Below, in pieces: positions 31,333-40,160 of a DNA stretch of 64,000 bases (its first letter is position 1; the number at the start of each line of letters is the position of its first letter). The translations under genes and the position numbers were made by a program. The DNA is from Thermohalobaculum sp039033215 (lineage in GTDB: Bacteria; Pseudomonadota; Alphaproteobacteria; Rhodobacterales; Rhodobacteraceae). Under the pieces are notes generated by a model. That model was not told the origin of the DNA, ran no database searches, and worked only from the letters and a program-made list of their open reading frames with translations. The DNA is taken from the NCBI GenBank assembly GCA_039033215.1, contig JBCCDA010000010.1:1-64000 (forward strand). Reading direction: 5' to 3'.

Positions 31333-32268
31333 ATGACATCTGACACGCGTCTCGACCAGGTCGCTGGCGCCATCCCGCCGCACGCATGGTTCGGTGTCTC
31401 GGCAGTCTTTCACTACCTCGGGCCATCGTTTGCGGTGCTTCTGTTCCCGATGGTCGGTGTTCTTGGCGTTGCCTGGTTTCGCATAGCTTCCGCCGCAATT
31501 GTCTTCGTGCCGATCACGAAACCATGGCGGACGTTTCGGAAGTCCACCAACCGGGAACGGATCCTGTTGCTTGCGCTGGGTGGGTGTCTGGCAGTGATGA
31601 ACAGCGCGTTCTATCTGGCGCTCGATCGGCTGCCGATCGCTCTTGTCGCGGCCATCGAGTTTGTCGGCACGATCGCCATCGCGCTCTGGGGGCTGCGCAC
31701 GGGTCGCAACCTCATCGCCTTGGCAGTCGCGATCATTGGTGTCGCGCTGTTGATCGACGTGCCATCGCTGCTCGCCGCCGATGGCGCTGCGTTGAATTCG
31801 GATCTGGTAGGGCTGTTCTGGGCGCTCCTGAACGGCGCGCTCTTCGTTCTCTACATCGTTCTGGGCCACAAGATCTCCGAAGGTGGCGCATCCGGTGGGG
31901 TGGAGCGACTAGGCGCCGCAATGACCGCTGCGTTCATTTTCGTGATGCCGATCGGCTTCCTTCAGGCGCTCGAGGCCTGTGGCGCGCCGCTGCTTGTCCT
32001 TGCAGGGATCGGTGTGGGCATCTGCTCGTCGGTCATCCCTTATGTTTGCGATCAGCTTGCGATGTCGCGTCTGCCACGCGCCAGCTTCGCGTTCCTGTTG
32101 GCCCTCCTGCCCGCAACCGCCACCATCATTGGCGTCATCGTCCTGCGGCAAATCCCAAGCGCGGTAGATGTATTCGGCGTTGCTCTGGTGATGGTCGGGG
32201 TTGCCGTCCACCGCCTTGCGCCGATGCCGAACGTAGCCGGGACATCTCCACAGGATGGCAGGACGTGA
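31333..32268 (+). CDS. EamA/RhtA-type inner-membrane exporter
   Basis: A 311-residue membrane protein with about ten hydrophobic helices in two EamA repeats, for example LGPSFAVLLFPMVGVLGVAW and the C-terminal ATATIIGVIVLRQIP. It resembles RhtA, the threonine/homoserine exporter, in the SAVFHYLGPSFAVLLFP start. GGGGGG precedes ATG 31333; a TTG at 31309 is a less likely start. The divergent Lrp-type regulator supports an amino-acid or amino-acid-analogue substrate. Confidence 0.88.
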   Translation: MTSDTRLDQVAGAIPPHAWFGVSAVFHYLGPSFAVLLFPMVGVLGVAWFRIASAAIVFVPITKPWRTFRKSTNRERILLLALGGCLAVMNSAFYLALDRLPIALVAAIEFVGTIAIALWGLRTGRNLIALAVAIIGVALLIDVPSLLAADGAALNSDLVGLFWALLNGALFVLYIVLGHKISEGGASGGVERLGAAMTAAFIFVMPIGFLQALEACGAPLLVLAGIGVGICSSVIPYVCDQLAMSRLPRASFAFLLALLPATATIIGVIVLRQIPSAVDVFGVALVMVGVAVHRLAPMPNVAGTSPQDGRT

Positions 32269-32310
32269 GCGTTGGGTCCCGGGTGTCCTGCAGCCGGACG
32301 CCAGACGGTC

Positions 32311-33942
32311 TCAGCCTGTGGGCCCAAAAGTTTCGGCATGAATGTGCTGGGCGGGGACGCCCGCGGCCTCCAACCCCGTGCGGATATCGGCCAGGAACCG
32401 GGCAGGCCCGCAGAGCATGTAGCGCGCGTCCGGGCCCGCGTTCAGATCCAGCAGCGTTTGTGCGCTGACGCGCCCTGTGCCGTGAAAATCCGTGCCCGGT
32501 TCATCGGCCTCCGCGGGTTGAGAATAGCGCACATGCGCGCTGAGGTTTGGGCGGGAGGCAACGAGCGCCTCGACCTCGGCTTTCAGCGCGTGGTGGGCGC
32601 CGTTGCGGGCACCGTGCACGAACCAGACCGGGCGATCCGTGTCGCCGTCAGCCGCCGCGTGCAGCATCGACAGCATGGGCGTGAGGCCGACACCCGCGCT
32701 CACGAGCACCAGCGGGCACGCGCTGCACGGCACGACGAAGTCACCGGACGGTCTTCTGGCGCGAATGCGATCGCCCGCCCGGACCGTGTCGTGCAGGAAC
32801 CGCGACGCAAGCCCACGGGCCTCGCGCTTGATGCTGAGGCGATAGGTGCCGCCGCTGGGGGCGCCCGACAGGGAATAGCTGCGCCGCACGCGGCCGCGCT
32901 GGCCGGGAATGTCCAGCTCGACCGGCAAGTGCTGGCCCGCCTCGAAAGGCTCCAGCGGGGTGCCGTCGGCCGCCGCCAGATGGAACGAGGTGATGCCTTC
33001 GGATTCCACTACCTTGCCCGTGACGACCAGCTCCCTGACCTCCGTGTCGTCGCGCGACCAGCGCAGGGAGAGGGCGGCGGGGCGGTCCACCACCGCCTCG
33101 ATCGTCACGTCGATCACCCGAAGCGCGTCGGCGTCGTGGCTGTCCCGCGCGTCCCAGTCAATCGTGGCGTGGCCGGTGATGTGCAACAGGCCGCCGGTCT
33201 CGAAGTCCACGACGACAAGGCCGATCCGCGGGTTCTCGAGGATGTTGCCGATGGTGTTGAAGAAGTTGTTCCCGGCGTAGTCCGGGATGCGCAGGCGTGT
33301 GGCGTCCGGGACCGCGACAAAACCGGGTTCGCCGCCACGGTGCGAGGCATCGAAACCGTTCGAGGCATGTGCCTCCCGGCCGTGGTGCCCCGTCCCGATG
33401 AACAGCGTGTCTGCCGCGCGGATGCGGGCGATCTGATCGTCGGTCAGCGTGGTGGAGCGGGCAGCGTCCGGTACCTTCCCACCAGCCACGCGCTGCCACG
33501 CGCGCTCGTGGATGTACTGCGGGCAGTTGCCAAAACTCTGCTGGATATCAATGGCATAGCCCTTGCCCTCCGGGCGGAAGACGCCGCTCAGTCGGTTGCG
33601 GCGACGGCTGGCTAGCTCGATCCCGAGGAGCCCGATGTCGGTGCCGCGGGTCAGGGCAGCGGCAAGGGGATCCTGCGCGTCAGGGGCCGCGCCGACCGTC
33701 AGGGTCCGGGCATCCGGCGAGCGGACGAACCCGTCGGGACCATCCAGCAGCGTGACCCAATGCCGACCGGCCTCGTCCGCCCCGGCCAGCACCAGAAAAG
33801 GCAGGTTGGCGAAGAAATCCCGGTGCTGATCCGGCATGAACGGGCGGATGAATCCCGCGACCCGGTCCGGGACATCGGTCGCGCCGGCGTGCGCCTGGGC
33901 CCTCAACTCACCCGCGTGAAAGGGGTTGGCAACGTCTGGCAT
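32311..33942 (-). CDS. PNPOx-like / ferredoxin-NADP reductase fusion protein
   Basis: A 543-residue fusion. Residues 1-290 form a pyridoxamine-phosphate-oxidase-like flavin domain (FFANLPFLVLAGADEAGRHW, NNFFNTIGNILENPRIGLVV). Residues about 300-543 form a ferredoxin-reductase-like module with the FAD motif RRSYSLSGAP and the nicotinamide site VLVSAGVGLTPMLSML, ending in CGPARFLADIR and HAETFG. Relatives often carry a C-terminal 2Fe-2S ferredoxin domain; here the protein stops just after HAETFG, so that domain is missing. It is the last gene of a likely unit with a glutathione transferase and an NTF2-like protein, divergent from a LysR regulator. Confidence 0.88.
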   Translation of the reverse strand: MPDVANPFHAGELRAQAHAGATDVPDRVAGFIRPFMPDQHRDFFANLPFLVLAGADEAGRHWVTLLDGPDGFVRSPDARTLTVGAAPDAQDPLAAALTRGTDIGLLGIELASRRRNRLSGVFRPEGKGYAIDIQQSFGNCPQYIHERAWQRVAGGKVPDAARSTTLTDDQIARIRAADTLFIGTGHHGREAHASNGFDASHRGGEPGFVAVPDATRLRIPDYAGNNFFNTIGNILENPRIGLVVVDFETGGLLHITGHATIDWDARDSHDADALRVIDVTIEAVVDRPAALSLRWSRDDTEVRELVVTGKVVESEGITSFHLAAADGTPLEPFEAGQHLPVELDIPGQRGRVRRSYSLSGAPSGGTYRLSIKREARGLASRFLHDTVRAGDRIRARRPSGDFVVPCSACPLVLVSAGVGLTPMLSMLHAAADGDTDRPVWFVHGARNGAHHALKAEVEALVASRPNLSAHVRYSQPAEADEPGTDFHGTGRVSAQTLLDLNAGPDARYMLCGPARFLADIRTGLEAAGVPAQHIHAETFGPTG

Positions 33943-33980
33943 GGTCCTGTCCTCCGTGTGACCGGGTTGCTGGTTCTTGT

Positions 33981-34607
33981 TCAGGCGACGTCGGGGATCG
34001 GGGATCTGGCCATGCCCACGAACTTGGGCTGTGCCTCGACACGCTCCAGCCAGGCGGTGATCTTGGGATAGGCATCCAGGCTGACACCACCCTCGGGCGC
34101 GTGGGCGATGTAGCTGTAGGCTGCCACATCGGCCAGGGTGAGGCGGTCGGCCACCAGGAAGGACCTGCCGTCGAGGTGGGCGTCCATCACCTTGAACAGG
34201 GCATGCGCCTTGGCCTTGGCCGTCTCGTGGTCCAGCGGCACACCGAAGACCGTCACCAATCGCGCGGCACAGGGACCTGAGGCGATCTCGCCCGCGGCAA
34301 TCGACAGCCAGCGCTGCACCTCGGCTTTCTCGTGCGGCGTGTGCCCGGACCAGCCGTCACCGCTGGCGTAGGTCTCGGCCAGGTAGGTGATGATCGCGTT
34401 ACTGTCGGACAGCGTCACGCCGTTGTCGTCGATCGCAGGCACCTGCCCCAGCGGGCTGATCCGGAGGTAGTCGGCCGCCTTGTGCGCCCCGTTGGCCATG
34501 TCCAGATCGATGGTCTCATAGGGCAGATCCAGGAACGACAGCATCAGCTCGACACGGTGACAATGGCCGGATTTGGGGTTGCGGTAGAGTTTCACAGGCA
34601 AGGTCAT
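33981..34607 (-). CDS. glutathione S-transferase family protein
   Basis: A 208-residue cytosolic transferase. The thioredoxin-like domain begins KLYRNPKSGHCHRVELMLSF with GQVPAIDDNG as the cis-Pro segment and LSDSNAIITYLAE for the gamma-glutamyl contact; the C-terminal helical domain has the capping box LTLADVAAYSYIA. AAGGA precedes the ATG. It lies between the flavoreductase fusion and the NTF2-like gene with short gaps (38 and 15 bases), so the three are probably one operon. A detoxification role is likely; the substrate is unknown. Confidence 0.92.
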   Translation of the reverse strand: MTLPVKLYRNPKSGHCHRVELMLSFLDLPYETIDLDMANGAHKAADYLRISPLGQVPAIDDNGVTLSDSNAIITYLAETYASGDGWSGHTPHEKAEVQRWLSIAAGEIASGPCAARLVTVFGVPLDHETAKAKAHALFKVMDAHLDGRSFLVADRLTLADVAAYSYIAHAPEGGVSLDAYPKITAWLERVEAQPKFVGMARSPIPDVA

Positions 34608-34622
34608 GGCAGAGGTCCTTTC

Positions 34623-35111
34623 TCAGAAGCCGAAATCGCTCAGGGAGGGGTGATCGTCGGGGCGACGGCCGAGCGGCCAGCGGAACTTGCGGTCTGCCTC
34701 GGCGATCGGATGCTCGTTGATGCTGGCATGGCGGTGCGCCATGAGGCCGGCCGCGTCGAACTCCCAGTTCTCGTTGCCGTAGGCGCGAAACCAGGTGCCG
34801 CTGTCATCGCGGTACTCATAGGCGTAGCGCACGGCGATGCGGGTGCCGTCAAACGCCCAGAGCTCCTTGATCAGCCGGTAGTCCAGTTCCCTGGCCCACT
34901 TCCGGGTCAGGAAGTCCGTGATCTCCGTCCGGCCCCGGATGAACTCGGCGCGGTTACGCCATGCGCTGTCGGGCGTGTAGGCGAGCGCAACCCTGTCGGG
35001 GTCGCGGCTGTTCCAGCCGTCTTCCGCAAGGCGCACCTTCTCGGCGGCGGTCCGGGTGTTGAAGGGCGGCACGGGGTGGCGGGGTTCTTCGGCTGAGGTG
35101 GGGTGGGGCAT
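34623..35111 (-). CDS. NTF2-like protein, DUF1348 family
   Basis: A 162-residue protein of the cone-shaped NTF2/SnoaL fold. Typical elements are EDGWNSRDPDRVALAYTPDS, WRNRAEFIRGRTEITDFLTR, FDGTRIAVRYAYEYRDDSG and the closing HRHASINEHPI. DUF1348 proteins are often found near glutathione transferases and oxidoreductases, as here, but have no assigned reaction. It is first in the three-gene unit and divergent from the LysR gene across a 133-base gap. Confidence 0.9.
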   Translation of the reverse strand: MPHPTSAEEPRHPVPPFNTRTAAEKVRLAEDGWNSRDPDRVALAYTPDSAWRNRAEFIRGRTEITDFLTRKWARELDYRLIKELWAFDGTRIAVRYAYEYRDDSGTWFRAYGNENWEFDAAGLMAHRHASINEHPIAEADRKFRWPLGRRPDDHPSLSDFGF

Positions 35112-35244
35112 GGTGCGTTCCAGTGGTCCAGGCGTTGGTGTCGACCCCCCTTGGGCCGTGCCATGGATCTAGATTGCAACGATCAGCGAATGAATATACG
35201 GATATCGAAAGACATTGCTTTTCTAAATGATGGTAATGAGGCCC

Positions 35245-36141
35245 ATGGATCGCTTGCAAAGCCTCGAGGTTTTCGTCGCCGTGGCCGAGGCCGAGAGCTT
35301 CGCCGCGGGCGCCCGGGCCGTTGGCCTGAGCGCACCTTCGGCGACGCGCGGCGTCAACGCGCTGGAAGACCGCCTGGGCGCGCGGCTCTTCACGCGCACG
35401 ACGCGGCGGGTGCGGCTCACGGATGTGGGCAAGGTCTATCTGGAGGATGCGCGGCACATCCTCGCCCAGTTGCAAGCGGCGGATGATGCCGCGGCCGGTG
35501 CTGCGACAAACCCGGTGGGCCAGTTGCGCATCACCTGTTCCAACGAGTTCGGGCGCATCTACGTGACCCCGATCCTGACCGATTTTCTGGATACCTACCC
35601 GGATGTGACCAGCGACGTGCTGTTGGTCGACCGGATCGTGAACATGGTGGAGGAAGGCTTCGACGTAGCTGTCCGGATCGGCCCGCTGCCCTCATCCGGG
35701 CTGTCGGCCGTCCGTGTCGGGCATGTGCGGCGGATCGTCTGTGGCGCGCCCGGCTACTTCGAGCGGTACGGCATCCCCCAAGTGCCCGCCGATCTGGCCG
35801 AACATCAGATTGTCTCAGCCGCCCCGGTCAGCCCGGTGCCGGACTGGCGCTTTGGCCGAGACATGACCGAGGCCGTGCGGATCAGGCCGCGCCTCACCCT
35901 CAGCAGCGCGGCGGCGGCCATTGCCGTGGCACGGCAAGGCTGGGGTCTGGTGCGGGTTCTGTCCTACCAGGTCGGGCCGGATCTGTCGGATGGCACGCTG
36001 CAGTCCGTGCTTGAAGGGTACGAACCCGACCCGCTGCCCATCCACCTTGTCCATGTCGAGGGGCGTCGCGCGCCGGCCAAGGTCCGCTCGTTCGTCGACT
36101 TCGCAAAGACCCGGTTGCGTGCTGTCTCGGTGTTGAACTGA
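35245..36141 (+). CDS. LysR family transcriptional regulator
   Basis: A 298-residue regulator. The winged helix-turn-helix is at the N-terminus (MDRLQSLEVFVAVAEAESFA, then LSAPSATRGVNALEDRLGARLF), followed by the periplasmic-binding-like effector domain. It belongs to the common single-gene-neighbour subgroup that represses or activates a divergent operon; here the target should be the NTF2-like, glutathione transferase and flavoreductase genes. Several ATGs occur at the start (35227, 35230, 35236, 35245); 35245 gives the usual MDRLQSLEVF N-terminus. The gap upstream is AT-rich and must contain its operator. Confidence 0.92.
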   Translation: MDRLQSLEVFVAVAEAESFAAGARAVGLSAPSATRGVNALEDRLGARLFTRTTRRVRLTDVGKVYLEDARHILAQLQAADDAAAGAATNPVGQLRITCSNEFGRIYVTPILTDFLDTYPDVTSDVLLVDRIVNMVEEGFDVAVRIGPLPSSGLSAVRVGHVRRIVCGAPGYFERYGIPQVPADLAEHQIVSAAPVSPVPDWRFGRDMTEAVRIRPRLTLSSAAAAIAVARQGWGLVRVLSYQVGPDLSDGTLQSVLEGYEPDPLPIHLVHVEGRRAPAKVRSFVDFAKTRLRAVSVLN

Positions 36142-36171
36142 CGACGCTCGCCAACAGCAGGATGCTGGGCC

Positions 36172-37035
36172 TCAGCGCTGGCACTTCGAGCAGTAGAACG
36201 TCGACCGACCCGACTGCACGATCCGCAGGATGCGGCCCCGGCAGCCATCACGCCGGCAGGGCTCGCCCGCGCGCCCATAGGCCCGGAACGTATGCTGGAA
36301 GTAGCCGAGCTCGCCATCCGCCCGGCGGTAGTCGCGGAGCGAAGATCCCCCGGCCTCTATCGCCTCGCTCAGCGTCGCGACGATCTCGGCGACCAGGCGG
36401 TCCACACGCGGGCGCGAGATCGAGGCCGCGATCCGCCTGGGATGGATCCCGGCCCGATGCAGCGCCTCGCAGACGTAGATATTGCCGAGCCCCGCCACCG
36501 TGCGCTGGTCCAGCAGCACCGACTTGACCGGGGACTGGCGCGCCGCAAACGCGCCCGCCAGCGCGGCCCCGTGGAAGCTGTTGCTCAGGGGTTCCGGCCC
36601 CAGCCCCGCCAGATGCGGATGCGCGCCAAGCTCCTCCGTCGGCCAGAGGTCCATGGCCCCGAACCGGCGCACATCGTTGTAGGTGACCATCGTGCCCGCG
36701 TCCGTTCGCACCACCACATGGTCATGGACCGGATGGCGCCCGGGGTCGTGCACGAATTGCCCCGGCGTGTGTCCCTCGGCACCGCCCTCGATCAGCAAAC
36801 GCCCCGACATGCCCAGATGGATCATCCAGGTCTCGTCACCGTCCAGGGCGATCAGGATCCACTTCGAGCGCCGGGTCAGCCCAAGCACCCGCCGTCCGGT
36901 CAGCCGCGCCGCCATACGCTCGGGCAGGGGCCAGCGCAGATCGGCGCGCCGCTGCTCGACCTCGGCCAGCCGATGCCCGGCCAGCACGGGCTCCAGCCCG
37001 CGGCGCACGGTTTCGACCTCGGGCAACTCGGGCAC
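36172..37035 (-). CDS. mutM: formamidopyrimidine-DNA glycosylase
   Basis: Removes 8-oxoguanine and formamidopyrimidines from DNA and nicks the site. The 287-residue protein must begin at GTG 37035, because the catalytic residue is Pro2 (PELPEVETVRRGLEP) with Glu3, exposed after formyl-methionine removal; GGGGGAAG sits 6 bases upstream. The middle has the void-filling and Lys-containing segment RSKWILIAL, and the C-terminus carries the zinc finger with CRRDGC ... FYCSKC. It is divergent from the membrane protein gene and near ubiE-ubiB. Confidence 0.96.
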   Translation of the reverse strand: MPELPEVETVRRGLEPVLAGHRLAEVEQRRADLRWPLPERMAARLTGRRVLGLTRRSKWILIALDGDETWMIHLGMSGRLLIEGGAEGHTPGQFVHDPGRHPVHDHVVVRTDAGTMVTYNDVRRFGAMDLWPTEELGAHPHLAGLGPEPLSNSFHGAALAGAFAARQSPVKSVLLDQRTVAGLGNIYVCEALHRAGIHPRRIAASISRPRVDRLVAEIVATLSEAIEAGGSSLRDYRRADGELGYFQHTFRAYGRAGEPCRRDGCRGRILRIVQSGRSTFYCSKCQR

Positions 37036-37165
37036 GGGCACTTCCCCCAATCGCGCCGCAAACACGGCAATTGACGCTTACGTGAGCGTTCTTTCAGGTC
37101 CCTTCCGATCAGGCAATGGGTCGCCATGTTTCCGCCAGACGGAAATCGAAACCCAGGAGAACCAG

Positions 37166-37711
37166 ATGTCAGCCGCAGCCATACCCACCCGCCAGGCCGC
37201 CTTCCCCGAGATCAGCCTGCACACGCTTGTCACCATTCTCTTCGCCGGTGCGGCGGCCACGGTCGCCTTCGACTTCTTCGGCCAGGTGCTGAGCCCGCTT
37301 CTGAAGTCCGTCGCCTCGCCGCTGCTGGGCGCCAAGCTCGCCCCGGTGGGCCTCGCGCAAGGGGTGCTGGCCACGATCACCGGCGTTCCGGGCAAGGAGC
37401 TCTCGGCGTTGGGCCTGCCCTACGGTCTGCACATCATGACCGGTATGATCGCCTATCCGATGGGCTGGCTGCTGGTCGCGCGTCCCGCCTGGAAGACCTT
37501 TGCGCCCACGGTGCACTGGACCGTTCCGGCGGCAATCTACGGGGTCGGCCTGTGGGTGCTCGCACTCTTCATCATGGCGCACCTGGTGGTCGGCATGCCC
37601 GCCTTCCTTGGCTTCACCAGCATCACTTGGGTCGCGCTCTGGGGCCACATCCTCTTTGCCCTGGTCGCGGCCGGCATCATTGAAGCACGGCTCCCAGCGG
37701 CAAAAAGTTGA
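37166..37711 (+). CDS. hypothetical inner-membrane protein, four helices
   Basis: A 181-residue protein with four hydrophobic helices: near 18-38 (LVTILFAGAAATVAFDFFG), 88-106 (LHIMTGMIAYPMGWLLVA), 122-145 (VPAAIYGVGLWVLALFIMAH) and 152-172. Loops carry few charges. AGGAGA lies 6 bases before ATG 37166. I do not recognise a family. It lies between mutM and ubiE, on the ubiE strand; a 20-bp perfect palindrome covers its stop codon. Confidence 0.75.
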   Translation: MSAAAIPTRQAAFPEISLHTLVTILFAGAAATVAFDFFGQVLSPLLKSVASPLLGAKLAPVGLAQGVLATITGVPGKELSALGLPYGLHIMTGMIAYPMGWLLVARPAWKTFAPTVHWTVPAAIYGVGLWVLALFIMAHLVVGMPAFLGFTSITWVALWGHILFALVAAGIIEARLPAAKS

Positions 37712-37724
37712 CAGCTGTCAACTT
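37705..37724. promoter_or_regulatory. 20-bp perfect palindrome (FNR/Dnr-like), upstream of ubiE
   Basis: AAGTTGACAGCTGTCAACTT is fully self-complementary. Its core TTGAC-N4-GTCAA is of the CRP/FNR-family type. It overlaps the stop codon of the membrane protein gene and is centred about 131 bases upstream of ubiE. A possible -10 (TACACT, 37739-37744) follows. Confidence 0.5.
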
Positions 37725-37753
37725 CGCTACCGAAAGATTACACTGATCATGGG

Positions 37754-37783
37754 GAGGGCGGGTCCGGAGAGGGGTCCGCCCTC
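37754..37783 (+). terminator. GC-rich hairpin between the membrane protein gene and ubiE
   Basis: GAGGGCGG ... CCGCCCTC, an 8-bp perfect stem with a 14-base loop and no T-run. It may end the membrane-protein transcript or be a leader stem of ubiE. Confidence 0.4.
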
Positions 37784-37845
37784 TCGGCCACTCTGCCGCA
37801 GGACGGGCGGTTTCCCTTTTCGCGTCTGGCGCTATGCTCCGCGCC

Positions 37846-38592
37846 ATGAGCGACGACCGCACCACCCACTTCGGTTTCGAAGAAATCCCCGAGGATCAGA
37901 AGGCCGACCGCGTGCACGGTGTCTTCTCCTCGGTCGCGGCGCGCTACGATCTGATGAACGATCTGATGTCGGGCGGGGTCCATCGGATCTGGAAGACGGC
38001 GCTGATCGACTGGCTGGCGCCGCGGGCCGGGATGAAGCTGCTCGATGTCGCGGGCGGCACCGGGGACATCGCGTTCCGGTTTGTCGACCGGGTGCGCGGC
38101 GATGGGCAGGCGACCGTCTGCGACATGACCCAGGCCATGCTGGACGAAGGCGAGCGGCGGGCCGACAAGCGGGGCATCTATGCGGTCGACTGGATCTGCG
38201 GCGATGCCATGCAGCTGCCGTTTCCCGACCGCAGCTTCGACGCCTACACGATTGCTTTCGGGATTCGGAACGTCACCCGCATCGAGAGCGCGCTGGCCGA
38301 GGCCTACCGCGTGCTGCGCCCGGGCGGGCGGTTCATGTGCCTCGAGTTCAGCCAGATCCCTCTGCCAGCTCTGCAGTGGGCCTATGATCGCTACTCGTTC
38401 AACGTGATCCCGCCGATGGGTCAGGCGATCACGGGCGACCGCGAGAGCTACCAGTACCTTGTCGAATCAATCCGCCGCTTTCCCGATCAGGAGACGTTCG
38501 CCGACATGCTTCGCGCGGCGGGCTTCGGGCAGGTCAGCTACCGCAACCTTTCGTTCGGGATCGCGGCAATGCATTCCGGTTGGCGGTTGTGA
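37846..38592 (+). CDS. ubiE: ubiquinone/menaquinone C-methyltransferase
   Basis: Transfers methyl from S-adenosylmethionine to C-2 of the ubiquinone precursor. The 248-residue protein has the UbiE signature regions: FSSVAARYDLMNDLMSGGVH near 28-47, the AdoMet motif LLDVAGGTGDIAFRF near 66, and the PDRSFDAYTIAFGIRNVTR region near 127. MSDDRTTHFGFEEIP is the usual start; an ATG 12 bases upstream (37834) is also possible and neither has a clear ribosome site. Its TGA overlaps the GTG of ubiB by 4 bases. Confidence 0.96.
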   Translation: MSDDRTTHFGFEEIPEDQKADRVHGVFSSVAARYDLMNDLMSGGVHRIWKTALIDWLAPRAGMKLLDVAGGTGDIAFRFVDRVRGDGQATVCDMTQAMLDEGERRADKRGIYAVDWICGDAMQLPFPDRSFDAYTIAFGIRNVTRIESALAEAYRVLRPGGRFMCLEFSQIPLPALQWAYDRYSFNVIPPMGQAITGDRESYQYLVESIRRFPDQETFADMLRAAGFGQVSYRNLSFGIAAMHSGWRL

Positions 38593-40145
38593 GCTTCCTC
38601 CGCGCTCCCGAGCACCTTTGGACGCTGTTGCGAACCGGTGCGACGTTCGAGCGGACGGGCGCGATGCGCGAGATCCTCGATTCGTTCGGGGTGCACGGCT
38701 GGCCGAGGTTTGTCTTGCGGGCGATCGCCCGGCCTGTCGGGCTGTTTGGACGACGGGGGGATGCCTCCCTGCCGCCCATTGCGCGGGCAATCCAGGCGAT
38801 GGGGCCGGCATATGTGAAGTTCGGCCAGATCCTGTCGACCCGTCGCGACATCGTGGGCGACGAGATGGTCGCGCAGTTGCGCTACCTGCAGGACCGGCTG
38901 CCGCCGTTTCCGAATGAGGAGGCGCGCGCCGAGATCGAATCGGAGCTTGGCGCGGACATCTGGGAGAAGATCACTCAGTTCGGCGACCCGGTGGGCGCGG
39001 CCTCAATTGCTCAGGTGCATCCGGCGGTCTGGGCCCCAACCGGGGAGCGCGTGGCCGTCAAGGTGCTGCGCCCTGGCGTGCGGGCCAAGTTTTCCCGCGA
39101 TATCGGCGCTTTCTATTTTATCGCCGGGCTGATCGAGTGGTTGGTGCCGATGTCGCGGCGTCTGCGCCCCAAGGCCATCATCTCGCACTTCGAGAGCGTG
39201 GTGCGGGCCGAACTGGACCTGCGCCTCGAAGCCGCCGCCGCTTCCGAGTACGCCGAGAACACCCAGGGCGACCCGAAGCTGCGTATACCTTATGTGCAGT
39301 GGGAGGGCACCGCGCGGCGCGTCATGACGCTGCAATGGGTCGAAGGCACGATGATGGAGCCGGGGCCCGTGGCCGAGGCGGGGTTCAACCTGTCCGAGGT
39401 CGCGACCCATGTGATGCAGACCTTCCTGCGTCATGCGCTGCGTGACGGCTTCTTCCATGCCGACATGCACCAGGGGAACCTGCGCCTCGCCCCGAACGGC
39501 GATCTGATCCTGATAGACTTCGGGATCATGGGGCGCCTCGATCCCATGACACGGCGCCACTATGCCGAGATCCTGCACGGGTTTCTCACGCGCAACTATC
39601 TGCGCGTCGCCGAGGTGCACTTCGAAGCAGGCTATGTGCCGCCCGACCGCAACGTGATGCTGTTTGCCCAGGCGCTGCGCGCGATCGGTGAGCCCATCTT
39701 CGATCAGGACGCCAGCAACATCTCGATGGCCAAGGTTCTGGCCTATCTGCTGGAGACGACCGAGCGGTTCGGGATGGCGACAAGGACCGAGCTGATCCTG
39801 CTCCAACGCACCATGGTGGTGGTCGAAGGCGTCACCCGGACGCTCGATCCGAACGCCAACATCTTCAACGCGGCCAAGCCGGTGGTCGAGGAGTACATTC
39901 TCCGCAACCTCGGACCTGCTGCGCTGGCGCGCGATGCGGCCGAAACCGTTAAGGTGCTCAGCCGGCTGGGGCCCCGTATGCCGGGTCTTGCCGCTGAGGT
40001 GCTGATGCTGGCGGAGGAGGCCCGGGTCCGGCGGGCCCGGCCAGCCCCCCCGCCCCAGAAACCTCGCCGCCCGTGGCGGTGGCTGCTTCTGGGGACGCTG
40101 CTGGGAGCCGGCTTGGTCATGTTGGCACAGATGGTCTTCTTCTGA
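38589..40145 (+). CDS. ubiB: ubiquinone biosynthesis atypical kinase/ATPase
   Basis: A 518-residue ABC1/ADCK-family protein required for ubiquinone synthesis, anchored to the inner membrane. The family KxGQ motif is in YVKFGQILSTR, the Ala-rich nucleotide loop in GAASIAQVHPA, the Lys in VAVKVLRPGV, and the catalytic and metal residues in HADMHQGN and IDFGIMGRL. One C-terminal membrane helix (WLLLGTLLGAGLVMLAQMVF) matches the family. The GTG start at 38589 overlaps the ubiE stop (GTGA). It is convergent with luxI, 15 bases away; in many alphaproteobacteria coaBC follows directly. Confidence 0.95.
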   Translation: MSFLRAPEHLWTLLRTGATFERTGAMREILDSFGVHGWPRFVLRAIARPVGLFGRRGDASLPPIARAIQAMGPAYVKFGQILSTRRDIVGDEMVAQLRYLQDRLPPFPNEEARAEIESELGADIWEKITQFGDPVGAASIAQVHPAVWAPTGERVAVKVLRPGVRAKFSRDIGAFYFIAGLIEWLVPMSRRLRPKAIISHFESVVRAELDLRLEAAAASEYAENTQGDPKLRIPYVQWEGTARRVMTLQWVEGTMMEPGPVAEAGFNLSEVATHVMQTFLRHALRDGFFHADMHQGNLRLAPNGDLILIDFGIMGRLDPMTRRHYAEILHGFLTRNYLRVAEVHFEAGYVPPDRNVMLFAQALRAIGEPIFDQDASNISMAKVLAYLLETTERFGMATRTELILLQRTMVVVEGVTRTLDPNANIFNAAKPVVEEYILRNLGPAALARDAAETVKVLSRLGPRMPGLAAEVLMLAEEARVRRARPAPPPQKPRRPWRWLLLGTLLGAGLVMLAQMVFF

Positions 40146-40160
40146 TCTGCGCCCGGGGCC

